This document shows positions 12,131 to 22,157 of a stretch of DNA of 64,000 nucleotides, one piece after another (the stretch's first letter is position 1; each line of letters starts with the position of its first letter). Position numbers and translations under genes: made by a program. This DNA comes from Albifimbria verrucaria. Lineage: Eukaryota > Ascomycota > Sordariomycetes > Hypocreales > Stachybotryaceae. The notes under the pieces were generated by a model that was not told the origin of the DNA, ran no database searches, and was given only the letters and a program-made list of their open reading frames with translations. Location of the stretch: positions 40,084 to 104,083 of the forward strand of contig JAHREC010000039.1 in the NCBI GenBank assembly GCA_020081605.1, in the 5' to 3' direction.

Positions 12131-13857
12131 ATAGTTCTGAATATCCGTTCCTAGCCAGATCTTTGATGGATTCGCCGGCCCATGTCTAGTCAGGGTAACT
12201 TAGCCAGTGGCGAAGTTAATCAATGGGTTATATTGTTTAAGCCACGGGCGCCCAAGGAGGATCTTGAACGAGTCGAATTCCATAATATCGAAACCGACTA
12301 CTATTTCAGTTTCGGCCAAGATAGTTTTGAGGGTATGGTGCTTTTGTCAACCAATCCACTATTGTACTCTATGAGGTTTCTTTCGGCGTTCATTATCTCG
12401 TAAGGTTGTTCCTTCTTTTCCCATCTGAAAGGTTTCTGGTTTACAACTCGGTAGTCAATATAGCTATTTCCTGCGCCCGTCTCGATTAGGGGTCGCAGGG
12501 GTTCTCCCGCGATCTTGATCACGATTTCGTAGTTTTTACGTACTGACTCATCTTCCAGTTTGACCACGTTGAGATGTTGTCGAGATTTGCCTTTCCCTTA
12601 TGGGTTTGAGCTTCTCTTGTCTGGGTTATGTTTATAGGGGTGTCGTCGATTGCTTGCGTGGGGTCTTCTTTGGTTCAAGGTTTTGCCTTCCTCCTTCCAG
12701 AAACCATTACAGGTTGTGAGAGTTGTGTCCTCCTCTTGGGACGATATGCCCTCCTCCTGGGACAATATTTCTTCTCCCTGGGACATTGCTCCTTTCTCCC
12801 TCCCTTCTCCAGCTGTGCAGTATCTGAGCGATTTCTTGTCTTTCTTGGTCGTTTCCCGCTTGCTGCATCGTCATTCTTTCTTTAAGAGCTTCGTAATTGA
12901 TTCCTTCGCCTCGGATGCCTTGGTTACGTTCGAGTGCCATCATTCCTTGGTAAGCTTTTACTTTTTCTCTCCTGTGGAATTTACATTCTTCGTCTGTGCA
13001 ATCTCTGATGCGGCGTTTCAGGCTGGTACACTCGTGTGGCCATTTTTCGGACCTTGTGAGGAGGGCTACTTTATGGCTGGGATATATAGCCCTTGTCGAG
13101 AAATATCGTAGTTCGTCCCAGCGGTATGGTCTGATCGTTGGTTGCCCCTCATCCTTGTCGGGAATGTGTCGTTTTTGATTTTTTCACTGGCATGATAGAC
13201 GCACCGATGCCAGAGGCATGACGCCCAGCTGATTCTATCATGGTCGCTTGATTCAACGTACATTGACCGTTCGTCGTTTTCGCGAAGTACGGGGATTTGG
13301 TCCATGTTTTTGAAGGCCTTCAAGGTGTCTACAGCTCGAATTACGATGGTGTATGCGTTGGTGTTTGTATGGTCGTTTGGTTCGTGCCTGATGTTGGCTT
13401 CTTCGATCATTGCTTGGTTGAGAATAGTCCCTGATTCGCTTTCCGTCGATTCCTCCCTTGTGTACTGACTGGTCAACTGTGCATGTGGGGTCTCTTCGTA
13501 CTCAGTCGAGGGTCTGACCATATTAAGGTGCTGTCTTTCGACTACGTTTAAGTGCTGCCGGTCCTCTCGGACTGGTTCAAATGGCGCTGTCTTCTCTTTT
13601 CGGGTGCCCAGCAGTTGTTCGGTCTTGGCGGGTGACTTGCCTGTTGCCTTGGAAGATTCTCCTGCCGTGGTTAAGTATTGCTTCATTGGTAAGCGATGTA
13701 CCCTGAAATAAGAGCTATCAACGTGTGACGAACTGGTCACATACCTTAGAGGCGGTATAGGGTGTTTCGATCGGTCTTGGGGTTTATTGTTAGTAAACAG
13801 GAAGATAGGGCCTATGCAGCCTGAGGCAACAGTCACAATGTTGTCACTAGTTGACAA
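12130..13857 (-). mobile_element. Ty3/gypsy LTR-retrotransposon relic: gag and protease only
   Basis: Read on the minus strand from 13857. A ~260-codon gag-like ORF (13857-13066) is rich in charged and polar residues with an internal near-duplication (HLNVVERQHLNMV). It is followed by repetitive SQEEG-type coding (12943-12598) and then a retropepsin domain. The protease frame (12567-12301) holds LRPLIETGAGNSYIDYRVV, where the active-site D-T/S-G is read as E-T-G, so the catalytic Asp appears lost. It continues in another frame as ILLGRPWLKQYNPLI (~12240-12190), the flap/end motif typical of gypsy proteases. No reverse transcriptase, RNase H or integrase follows; the element is truncated soon after the protease. 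Plus-strand ORFs at 12628-13178 are antisense shadows. Confidence 0.72.
12700..12800 (-). repeat. Short tandem repeat inside gag
   Basis: On the plus strand the phrase 'cctcctgggacaatatt' recurs about four times with small changes (cctcttgggacgatatg, cctcctgggacaatatt, ctccctgggacattgct). On the coding strand it encodes variants of SQEEGI / SQEED. Confidence 0.6.
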
Positions 13858-14042
13858 GGTTCTCTCTCAAGATGTAGGTACTGGGGTGCTTTGGTAACTA
13901 CACGTTATTGATAGCTGACAGTCTCTTCTCTAGTTATCGGGAGGAGACTCCCTCTATATACTCTTGTCATTGTAAATGGCATCGTCCCATGGAGCGTTGC
14001 AGTGTGTAATTCTCGCCTGATTGGTTCCTTGCCCATTTTACA
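13839..14042 (-). repeat. Candidate LTR of the gypsy relic
   Basis: On the minus strand the segment begins TGTAAAATGGGCAAGG and ends ...TAGTGACAACA (TG...CA ends). It contains a CAAT-like ACCAATCAG, and a TATATAGAGG core promoter at about 13960-13950, with the gag ORF starting at its 3' end. The second LTR is not present in the window, so boundaries are inferred from sequence form only. No convincing tRNA primer-binding site follows. Confidence 0.4.
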
Positions 14043-14114
14043 TTCAGGTAGTCCCACCAGGACTCCGCTTGGGCTCCCGTTTAGATCCTTGATAGGACGT
14101 CCAATCGTTATCGT

Positions 14115-14756
14115 TTAATTCGTTCCTTTTCTCTTGCGTGGAATTCCATATGTTCCTGACTTTCGCGGAGTACGTACTTCTTGTTGAGGATTGAGGAGTA
14201 TGTATTCGCCTACCAACCGTGTCTCTCTCCATGGTATTCGCTGCGGTGCTGTGGGTGCCATATCTTTTGATGCTCCGGTGAAGGTTCCATTGTAACCCGA
14301 CCGGGTAGTTGTTAATGGGGTCGTAATAAGTGGGGTGTCGGTCGTGGGTGGTGGGTGATAACTTACTACCTGTATCTCGGATAGCCTATGGAAAACGAAC
14401 ATGTTCCGAGATTCAGCAGCCACGCAAATGCATCCGCTCGCGTCGAAACAAATACGTTTAGTATACTCCCAGCCCTTGACTCTTTGAAAAACGAAAGTCT
14501 CTTCCTTGTAGGTGATGGCGAAAGCACCTCCGGCTAGTAATCCCTCAATAACTGTGAGCGGTTGACAACTGTAAACTCTATCTTCCTCAAAACCATATAT
14601 ATCACTATGCTTGTTTGCCGAAACGACGTATAGTGCCGATTCGGAAGGAGCTTGATAGAAAGATGGCACGTCCTGTGTACGGAACTTAACCGATATGGTG
14701 CGATGGGTTCGAGTATCCAAGGCGACTGGCACATGAAGCCTTTTTCGCTTATATCA
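14115..14756 (-). other. Unrecognised protein-like ORF upstream of the LTR
   Basis: A minus-strand frame open from about 14756, with no in-frame ATG at the front. Its composition looks like a beta-rich protein (FRTQDVPSFYQAPSES; GGAFAITYKEETFVFQRVKG; ICFDASGCICVAAESRN) followed by a Thr/Pro-rich tail. It runs head-to-tail into the candidate LTR, so it may be a host gene interrupted by the retroelement, or unrelated element coding. I recognise no family. Confidence 0.35.
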
Positions 14757-14770
14757 TCAAAACAAGACAA

Positions 14771-14832
14771 TAGGCCATGCCGTTAAGGGCCATGTTGTTA
14801 GGGGCCATGCTGTTAGGGGCCATGCTGTTGGA
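14771..14832. repeat. 16-bp tandem repeat, ~4 copies
   Basis: Four imperfect copies of 'gggccatgctgttagg' (gccatgccgttaag, gccatgttgttagg, gccatgctgttagg, gccatgctgttgg). Each contains an ATG, which produces the artificial repetitive N-terminus of a plus-strand ORF. Confidence 0.8.
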
Positions 14833-15339
14833 TCAAACCTGGAGAGTTCCTGTAAGGCTACGACTTGAAAAAACCACACAAATGAGTTGTGAAATGCTCT
14901 CGGTAAGTGCCCACTGTCTCTTTGGTCGGCTTGGTAGAGGTCAAAGAAATCAGAAACGAAATGTCTTGTATTCCCAAACGATGTGGAGTAATATGGTGAG
15001 AAGGCTCCTCGACGCTATTCGGCTAGAATAGGAAATAGTGTTGTATTGGGAGATATTGTGTTCCCTGCTCGTTGTGTGATATGTTCCGTCGAATACTTTG
15101 CCAACAGTGGCAGTGGGTGATTGGCTGTTGGGGAGGCTGCTCGAGTCACGTGTCTTCGTTCACATCTCGTGATCTTTGTCGTGGCAAAGCATTAGCTTCC
15201 TAAGCTGCAACATCTCACTATCGACAGTCTATCCTCCACTCTTACCAACACCTGTCCTACAAAATATTCAAACGCGTATCGCCATTCTTCACATACCATA
15301 TGCCCATTCGCCAGTAAATCATGTCCTCAGCATGTAGCC

Positions 15340-16935
15340 GATCAGGCATTACCGGGAAAAGCAATCGAGATCGAAGGAAAAACCACTGATTAGGGTAAGT
15401 CCTCGCTTTCCACGGCGTGTTCGTCCGAGAGCCATACCCATATCGATCCTCTCTTTCATAGTAAGCCTTCTCTCATGTTACTAATATTTCGAAAGTCTTT
15501 GAAGTTACCCCATCCGATAAGAATGACCGTCGTGTTTGGTCCTCTGTCATTGCCAAGAAAGCCATCGTCCACGGCCAAAAAGCACGTGTCGTCAAGTGCG
15601 AAGAAACCAGCCGAGGGCTCCCTCTGTCACGCACTACGTAAAAATGCAAGCACCAGTCTCTTCGTGCCCCTGATACGCTGGACCAGCCTTCACAGCCAAC
15701 TTCTCGGCGTGAAGTTCATGGAGCTACCCCTTGCAGCACACCAACACCGCTTGGATCACAGTCACTCGAGGGGCATAGACGGCCGTCAGAGACTATCAAG
15801 AAGCTCATCGGCTTCTTGGACGTGTTGTCATCGCCGACAGCTGAGCATTGGTCATCTGTAATAGCTGTGCAAACACTTCTTGAAACATTTTGGCCCGGTG
15901 TCTTGGGACGGGCCCTGTTTCGATTAAACCTGCCCATCTACTTTGGTGATCGTATGTATGCAGATCAGATACGCCCGCACATCATGTGGAATCGTCCTAT
16001 GCATGACTCGGCGTCATTCAAGCCCACGTCGACCGAACTAGCGAGCTCCCTAAACAACGCAGCCAGGGCAAGGCTAGGCCCTGCCGACCCTTCAGGTCAA
16101 TCAGATCTACCGATGCTATGTTATATGAGCCAAAGCAAGCTGAAAGAGGCGCGGGGGCTCTTTTTCTACGCAGCTTGGTCAAGAGGGAAGGGAAAACGAG
16201 CCGGTGCGCCGCCTCAACGAACTAAGAGCCAAGAGGCTAATACCGGCGAATTCGGATCAGGATCCTCTGCTTGTTGGCATTTTCTTAGCCATGGCTCAGC
16301 GGCACTTTTACGGCATGCCACCGCTTTCTTCCCGTGGTGATTCTCGGTGGTCAGCTGGCCAGCCGAGGCCTCCGCGGCCAAAGTTCAAAGACGTGAAGTT
16401 GAGATTGCTCACGTACGATAACAAGACACAAGAATTCCTCGTTTACACATCGCTTGTGACGGCTGAGTTTTTGGAGCGCTTCCTTAAGCCAAATCGTGGT
16501 CCGCGAGGCGATGAAGAAGGTACTAGTCCAAACATCGAGATAGAATATACTCGAGTACCCATCTGGCCCTTACTTGGTTTGCGAGAGAGACTCGGCAACG
16601 CATTCGGCGAAGACATGGTCGGTTCCTTCGATGCAAAACATATGCGCACCTGGTTGGATGAGGAAAAGGGAGGAGTAGCGGGCAGCAAGCGCTCAATCTC
16701 GCCCGTGCCTTTTAGCGAGGGACCCAGGAAGCGGAAACGGATTGAGGGGCAGGCTGTTAACACTCAACTTGACAAACATACGAAATCACATAAAGGAAAA
16801 ATGCTCGGTCGCAGACCCCTACAATCTTCCGAGATATCACCAGATTACCAAGCACGGACCTTGTCTCCGCTCAGAGAGCTACATGCAGAGGAGGTTCCAC
16901 GAAGCCGTGGATTCGGATCCCGATCCCAACGGTAG
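15340..16935 (+). pseudogene. Conserved fungal protein of unknown function, broken frame
   Basis: One frame reads well from 15498 (FEVTPSDKNDRRVW) to about 16200 (LDVLSSPTAEHWSSVIAVQ; RALFRLNLPIYFGDRM; PMLCYMSQSKLKEARG), interrupted by one TAA at 15639-15641. A single-base loss in the run 'gggaaaac' near 16195 moves it into the next frame. That frame continues to 16935 with RRLNELRAKRLIPANS, LLVGIFLAMAQRHFYG, KDVKLRLLTYDNKTQEF, YTRVPIWPLLGLRERLGNAF, a Lys/Arg-rich PRKRKRI patch and a Ser/Arg tail. I recall the block around 'IPIWPLLGLRERLG' from hypothetical proteins of Sordariomycetes/Leotiomycetes; no biochemical role is known to me. A likely intron (15395-15495, GTAAGT...AAAG) precedes, with an in-frame TAG just before the donor, so the 5' end is unresolved. 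Confidence 0.6.
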
Positions 16936-16999
16936 TATGAGTTTCGACAATACCTATAACGGCCACATTTTCTGTTGGCACCGGATGTTTATAAGACGA

Positions 17000-17440
17000 A
17001 AGAACTAGAGATAAGGTTATCATGAATTACCGACATGAGGAATTTCCGCTCCTCATCATATTAAGTAGCACCACCCCTTTCTAACTTGGCTACGAACACG
17101 GGTGGATGTTCGTCGAGCAGAAGTGATAGAGTATATATGGATCATATGTTTGGGAGTCGTTCCCAATGGATTTTGAAACCACCTCTTAGAGAGAAGCAGG
17201 TCTTAGCTATGAAGATATCAAATATATACATATCCATCTTAACGTACCATTTAACACGGGAATGTTAGGACAGATAATTGTACCGTCTCTTTAGGGATGT
17301 CTTGTAGACCTGGAGTCTCCATTAGGTTGACCAAAATCGGGTACGGGTCAAGCAACTCGACGCCAGCATTCTCAATTCCATCCCCAAGTGTCAAGAAGAG
17401 AATGGTAGGCAGTACAGATCAGAAACTTCGTCGTTCCGTG
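17000..17440. other. Intergenic, nothing recognised
   Basis: A-rich sequence with several TATA-like words (atatatggatc, aaatatatacat). No supported gene. Confidence 0.5.
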
Positions 17441-17935
17441 CTAATAGTAATGAACACTTTCATCTTTCTTCAGCCATTGTATAGAAGGCTGAGTCCATGC
17501 TTCACTGCCCTGGCAATTGAGCATGTGGAAAGTCCTCGCAAAGGTATGGTTCAACTTACCGAAGGCGTTTTCCAAGCTATCGCAGGATTTCGAAGCACTT
17601 CGGATGGTGGCATCTTTTTTCGTGCTTTCTTCGGGCTCCATGGATCGATGGTGAGGTTTGGTCCGTTCAGATTCGTAGCAATGTTGGGTTCGCAGGGAAT
17701 AGAGCCACGATGTCCACGGCAGAACAAGCTCCCTCGGGTTGCCGATCCTTGGTTTGTGCTCGTAAGCCGCGAGTCCAGCCCGCTCAGCTTGGGATTCACT
17801 CGTGGCGGTTCCTAATCGACGATGTGTTCTACACAGATGGTCGGGCCTGAAATCAAGACAGCATCACATACCATGTCCGGACGTAAATTGATGGAAACTG
17901 TAGCAGTGGTGGCAGTTTCTGCTCAACTCATCATA
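17441..17935 (-). CDS. Possible small multi-exon gene, unrecognised
   Basis: On the minus strand a clean 50-nt intron (GTAAGTTGAACC...CTCAATTGCCAG, about 17558-17509) separates exons ending ...AWKTPS and starting GSEAWTQPSIQWLKK. An upstream candidate intron (GTATGT...GATTAG, 59 nt, ~17871-17813) would supply an earlier exon. Two frames are open across the middle exon (LSGLDSRLTSTNQGSAT and ERAGLAAYEHKPRIGN), so I cannot fix the reading. A plus-strand ORF of 172 codons overlaps the same bases and has no splice signals. No family recognised. Confidence 0.3.
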
Positions 17936-18500
17936 TGGTAGACGTGAGTTTGGATCAACAGGACCGCATGCATGCCAGCAAGTATCGTGACCAAATCCCA
18001 ATGCTTCTCGGTCCCGAGTAATGCGCTGTATTGGTTCACCGAAAGAGACACAGTGGCTGGCTATGATGACTTCGATATAGGCAACTGCTAATTCCTGAGC
18101 ATGCCCATACCCCGGAAAATTGAATAGACTGATCCCTCGCCTGAGAAGTGGTGTCGAAAGCCAAGAAGGTGTATCGAATTTATACGATCAAAGATCGATA
18201 TCTCCACCACCTCCACCATTGACCCTCATGCCAGCATTAAACTTGTAGTTAAGGTACTGCGCGGGCACTCGACCGCCGCTTCTTAGGCCTGAACTAGTGG
18301 GCTCGCTTCGGTACCGCTGATAAATCGAAGGAGGAGATAGAGCGACCGTGGAGGATCAGTCGTTGGCCGCAGAAAATTGGTTAGAGGAGGTTGTTTGGAA
18401 CCATCGCCGTTCATCGAGTTGTAGTTTCGTCTTGCTGGTTTTTAGTTTCTTCGAATCCGCTGCAGGACTAGTTTCATCGTTCGCGATCCGGTGTTGTGAT
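17936..18500. other. Intergenic, nothing recognised
   Basis: No ORF of interest on either strand and no repeat seen. Confidence 0.5.
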
Positions 18501-18569
18501 TCGCAGCTAGGAGGGTCGTGATATGCACGGCAGCTGTAGTGCCTGCGATATATCTCGTCTTCGTACCAT

Positions 18570-19120
18570 TGACGACAGTCGCCAGTTCTCTACCCTGGGC
18601 GTTGATAGGCGCCTGCGAGCGTTTGTTCCAAATGGCATGGAACGATGATGTTCGTCAGAGCTGGAGCGAGAGAGAAAGATGTTAAGTGGAAGCTTCACCT
18701 GTGAAGGAGGTTTACCTGCCTGACCATTGACAGGGTAACAATAACACATCCAGGCTTTAACCGTAGACAATTGGACAGGGGCTCCCAGGTTCAAGCGACC
18801 ATCCTCCCCACACCCCGAACGAATCCTCCCTGTCCCCTTAACGGATAGAGTAAAGTCACCAGCCGCTATACTGTACAGCCCTTGTCTCATCTGAACAATG
18901 CTATTGTGCACGTTCCTCAACCTGGACGTCCTTTCGGAAAACTTGGTTCCGACGGCCGAGTCCCTGAAAATTACAGCCAGCCAGAAAAGGGAGCATACCA
19001 CGGAGACATACATCAGCTCGCTCCATGTCGAACACCACAATGAACGACCAATCTGCAACCTCGAACTCTCCTAATAGGGGCGTGCAACGAGCACCAACAA
19101 CAAGCTTCTTGACGAAGACA
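18570..19120 (-). CDS. Possible spliced gene, unrecognised
   Basis: Minus-strand sequence reads plausibly as protein from about 19120 (VKKLVVGARCTPLLGE, EVADWSFIVVFDMERADV) across a 35-nt candidate intron (GTATGC...TTTTCAG) into DSAVGTKFSERTSRLRN. It continues to CYCYPVNGQA, then across a 55-nt intron with good signals (GTAAAC...CTTAAC...CCAG, ~18703-18649) into LTNIIVPCHLEQTLAG and a stop near 18588. I see no domain. The first intron is shorter than usual for fungi, and the 5' end is not defined because a stop lies upstream and only an acceptor-like ATTTAG precedes it. Confidence 0.35.
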
Positions 19121-19261
19121 CCGTTACTAAATTTCTTTGTGCTTTATTTATCCTACATGTGCACTTGGCTCCTCACAAATAATCCGATTCTTACCGCAGG
19201 AGTTTTTCTCGTCTGGGCTGCGTCTCGATTCCAGGTGTCGGGGCCAAAACGCGGCAGTTAA
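19025..19261 (+). CDS. Small single-pass membrane protein candidate
   Basis: A 78-codon ATG ORF with a Ser/Thr/Asn-rich N-terminus and a central hydrophobic segment (LLNFFVLYLSYMCTWLL, then ILTAGVFLVWAASRF) that could be one or two membrane spans. It overlaps the candidate minus-strand gene at 18570-19120, and probably only one of the two is real. No homology recognised. Confidence 0.28.
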   Translation: MSNTTMNDQSATSNSPNRGVQRAPTTSFLTKTPLLNFFVLYLSYMCTWLLTNNPILTAGVFLVWAASRFQVSGPKRGS

Positions 19262-19864
19262 GGATGGGCTGACGGTAATGAGGATGATAACTTGAGAGAC
19301 GTCGCGGGAGAGATCCCAGGGAAGAAACGATAAAGAAACACCACGGATGGAATGAAGCATTCAACCTGTCCACACGAAGGAGCGGAAGATACATGAAGCT
19401 GCTTCGGGCTTTTCAATCCTTTCGAGATCTGAACCGACATATCTATGGCACGCGCACACAGAGCGTTGAACATCGAGCTCTTCCACTGGATGATGAATGG
19501 CAGAAAACATCTAGGACCTGTAGATCTTCCTGTTACGCACAACGAGTTTCTGTTACTATAAGAAGGACTTGTCAAATTGTTCCTCAGCCCTATATCTTGT
19601 TATCTTGCCTCGACTAACAATTTCAGCGAATCTCCTGCGGTAGTTGAAAGATCATGCACCCTACAGTCTCCAAATGCAGGTTCTGTCCAACATATCTCTG
19701 ATATCGCCATGTGAACCGGCGAGCATATGGGGCGTGATTGAAATGCGCTGTAAGTTGTTATCGAGCTTGCCTTTGAGTCATGGTGTTGTTGACGTACGTC
19801 ATAATCGTCACCTATGAGCCACGATGTGTGATGAATGCTACCTTATGCCTCTCTGTGGCAACAA

Positions 19865-20074
19865 TTAATTCGGCATCGAATGCGATGCTTGAGTTTGACT
19901 GAGGTCATCACAGCCCATGATGAACTGTCTGACTGTCGCGATGGAACAGATACCCAGATTCCACGAGGCCCTCTCTGAAACCTTCAGAACATGCACCCAA
20001 AAGCGATAGTGGCAAATATTTGATGTGAACTTGAGATCTCTGCCTGCGACACGGAAAGAGACACCGGAGCTCAT
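19865..20074 (-). CDS. Small ORF, unrecognised
   Basis: 69 codons from an ATG at 20074, preceded on the coding strand by a TATA-like 'aatataagg' (complement of 20100-20108). Internal sequence (RVAGRDLKFTSNI; RASWNLGICSIATVRQF) looks protein-like, but no family or signal peptide is seen. It could be the first exon of a longer gene. Confidence 0.3.
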   Translation of the reverse strand: MSSGVSFRVAGRDLKFTSNICHYRFWVHVLKVSERASWNLGICSIATVRQFIMGCDDLSQTQASHSMPN

Positions 20075-20536
20075 TTTTTTCTTGGTTGACTCTACGGCCT
20101 TATATTTAGTACTTCGCTATATCAAGAAAAGTTGGAGAGTCTTGAAGGCTTGAGGGTTTAGATAAAAGGCGCTTCTGATGAGCGAGTAATTGTATGTATG
20201 ATGTGAGCTAATTTTCGTTGATCACCAATGAGAGTCGGCCGCCACTACCGCACATTGGCAATTTATGTCGCCGCTGGCTTTCCTGCATGCGACAGGCGAA
20301 CTATACTCCGTAGAACCACCAAAAATACGCTCCGTCGGTGTCGGGACCAAGGTCGATCAGCTTCTTCGTATCTCCATATTTGCGCTGCGTATAGCTAGGC
20401 AATAACATGCTAGATCCAGGCTCTATTGGCCTAAGAACTGACTTGAAATGTGAGTTTGTACGATCAGGTAAAATAGTAAACAGAGTATAGTGAATTTCTT
20501 GGTTCGTTAGGCAGTGCCATGAAAGTTATATCCAAG

Positions 20537-20758
20537 TTACGCAGCGTATTGCTTGGTATGCCAATGAACACTATTATTCTTTCCAAATGATGAGCCATCC
20601 AAGAGATGTCCTGCCACCTTCAACAAGGTAAAGCCTGCTGCTAATCTCAATGGAGATTCCTTGCGATGCACCGCGATGAGATTAGACATTACCACTCTGC
20701 TATTGTTAGCTACACTTCCTGCATTAGCGCCGGCGGCTAGCACTCGACGATTTGTCAT
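20537..20758 (-). CDS. Small ORF, unrecognised
   Basis: 73 codons from an ATG at 20758, Ala/Gly/Asn-rich at the start (RRVLAAGANAGS). No domain. On the plus strand a G-rich quasi-tandem patch (cagtgggcagtgagcagtgg) follows at 20934-20960. Confidence 0.25.
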   Translation of the reverse strand: MTNRRVLAAGANAGSVANNSRVVMSNLIAVHRKESPLRLAAGFTLLKVAGHLLDGSSFGKNNSVHWHTKQYAA

Positions 20759-21270
20759 TTTTTACTCTCCTCGTCGAGTGATGGTTTGTTTGTGTGAATA
20801 GGGAAAAGGGATGGGGCAGTCAACTGGGACAAGGAGAGTCGGTCAAGTAATTCTTCTTATTCATCTCATTATTCATTGGGTACTGCATGAAAAGACCGAT
20901 GCATGTTTGCAACTTAGCTACTATGGTAGAGTGGGCAGTGGGCAGTGAGCAGTGGGAAGTGGGGAGCGGGCGTAAGTCTAGGAAATGTCCCCCATTACAA
21001 AGCTGATGGTGCCAGGTCCCCTGTTCTGGGAGGTGAAGTTGCGCGACTGGTGACCCTGCCTACGCAACTCACCTCGTGCGACGACCAACCAACGACATGC
21101 CCCAATGCCGTGATTACCTGTTTTGTGACAGCCACCAGGTACTAAGGCGCTAAAACTAGGACGTTTGAAAGGTTCTCCTTTTCCCTCCTTCCCTTCTTCA
21201 ATTTACTCTCCTACCTACCTCATCGCAGTCCTTCCAATCTTCTTCATCATCATCAATTGCATCCTCAACA

Positions 21271-22157
21271 ATGGAGACTGTCAGTGGCCGTTCATTCTCC
21301 GATTACTTGGGCCTAACATATTTCAGAATACACCCACTCCGGTTATCTACGACGAGAATGAGGGTTGCAATTCCTCGGGAGCAAGACCTACCTCCAGGTC
21401 AAGTTTGTCTCCTGAACATCGCTCTAAAGCCACACACTAATCAATCAACAATAGCACCTCCAGACGCCTTGCCTAATTCGAATAGGAAACGCAGAGCTCT
21501 TGAAGGTTGGTATCTACTTCAAAACGACACTTGATCCTCACCTTGTGAAGCAGACTGACTTGTTCAGACATTTCCTATTCGAATCCTCCCAAGCAAATGA
21601 AACTTGAAGAGCTCGGAATCTCCTATCCTGCACCAACAGGTTCGTTTTATATTCCGAAATACGTTGCTTGGCTAAGAAAGACGTCAGACACACATTCCAG
21701 CACTGTTTGGAATGATCCTCGGAGCCCAGACGACCAAATATCTGTGGGCGGAAATTCTGAAACAAGTACACCTCTGTCACAAGGACCATGGGGTCAAGAT
21801 AACAAGCCTCTAGAGCCTCTATATAGTGTGAAGTTCGGAAAGCTTGAGGATGGACTGCACACCGTGATAATGGGGCGTGAGAGCTACAGTGTACGTCTAC
21901 ACATGGTGGGCACCAAAAAGAAAGGTAATGACACGTTATGCATCCTGAAAGGCAGAGTTATACCGAACAAAAGAGTTCAACAGGAAAGCGGACCAGTGGA
22001 TACGCAAATAATAACAATCACCACGCGGACGGCCAGGGAAGATTGTGTAGAGAATGGCCAGCTAATTTTTAAGTATACGCATTCTATCGTCAAGGCTGCT
22101 ATGGGATTCGTCAATGATTCCCTTTACAGGCATAGACTCCTAGCAGAGATTAACTAG
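21271..22157 (+). CDS. Intact three-exon gene, 255-residue protein of unknown function
   Basis: ATG at 21271 in good context (caacaATGG), with a CT-rich stretch before it (21175-21265) typical of filamentous-fungal promoters. Exon 1 is 21271-21397; intron 21398-21454 (57 nt, GTCAAG...CTAAT...ATAG); exon 2 21455-21505; intron 21506-21567 (62 nt, GTTGGT...TTCAG); exon 3 21568-22157. All three exons join in one frame (768 nt) with no stop. The protein begins METVSGRSFSDYLGL. It has a basic patch NSNRKRRALE at ~residue 55 that could be a nuclear signal, a Pro/Gly/Ser-rich middle, and a likely folded C-terminal half (LYSVKFGKLEDGLHTVIMG; ESYSVRLHMVGTKKKG; IITITTRTARED). I recognise no family. The splice consistency makes it a real gene with high probability. 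Confidence 0.72.
21398..21454 (+). other. Intron 1 of the 21271 gene
   Basis: GTCAAG donor, CACTAAT branch-like element and ATAG acceptor; phase 1, and removal keeps the frame. Confidence 0.68.
21506..21567 (+). other. Intron 2 of the 21271 gene
   Basis: GTTGGT donor and TTCAG acceptor; phase 1, and removal keeps the frame into the long third exon. Confidence 0.66.

Noticed and set aside
12628..13178. Plus-strand ORFs up to 153 codons
   Set aside because: Antisense to the gag-protease relic; hydrophobic, Ser/Phe-rich composition is the reverse reading of charged gag coding.
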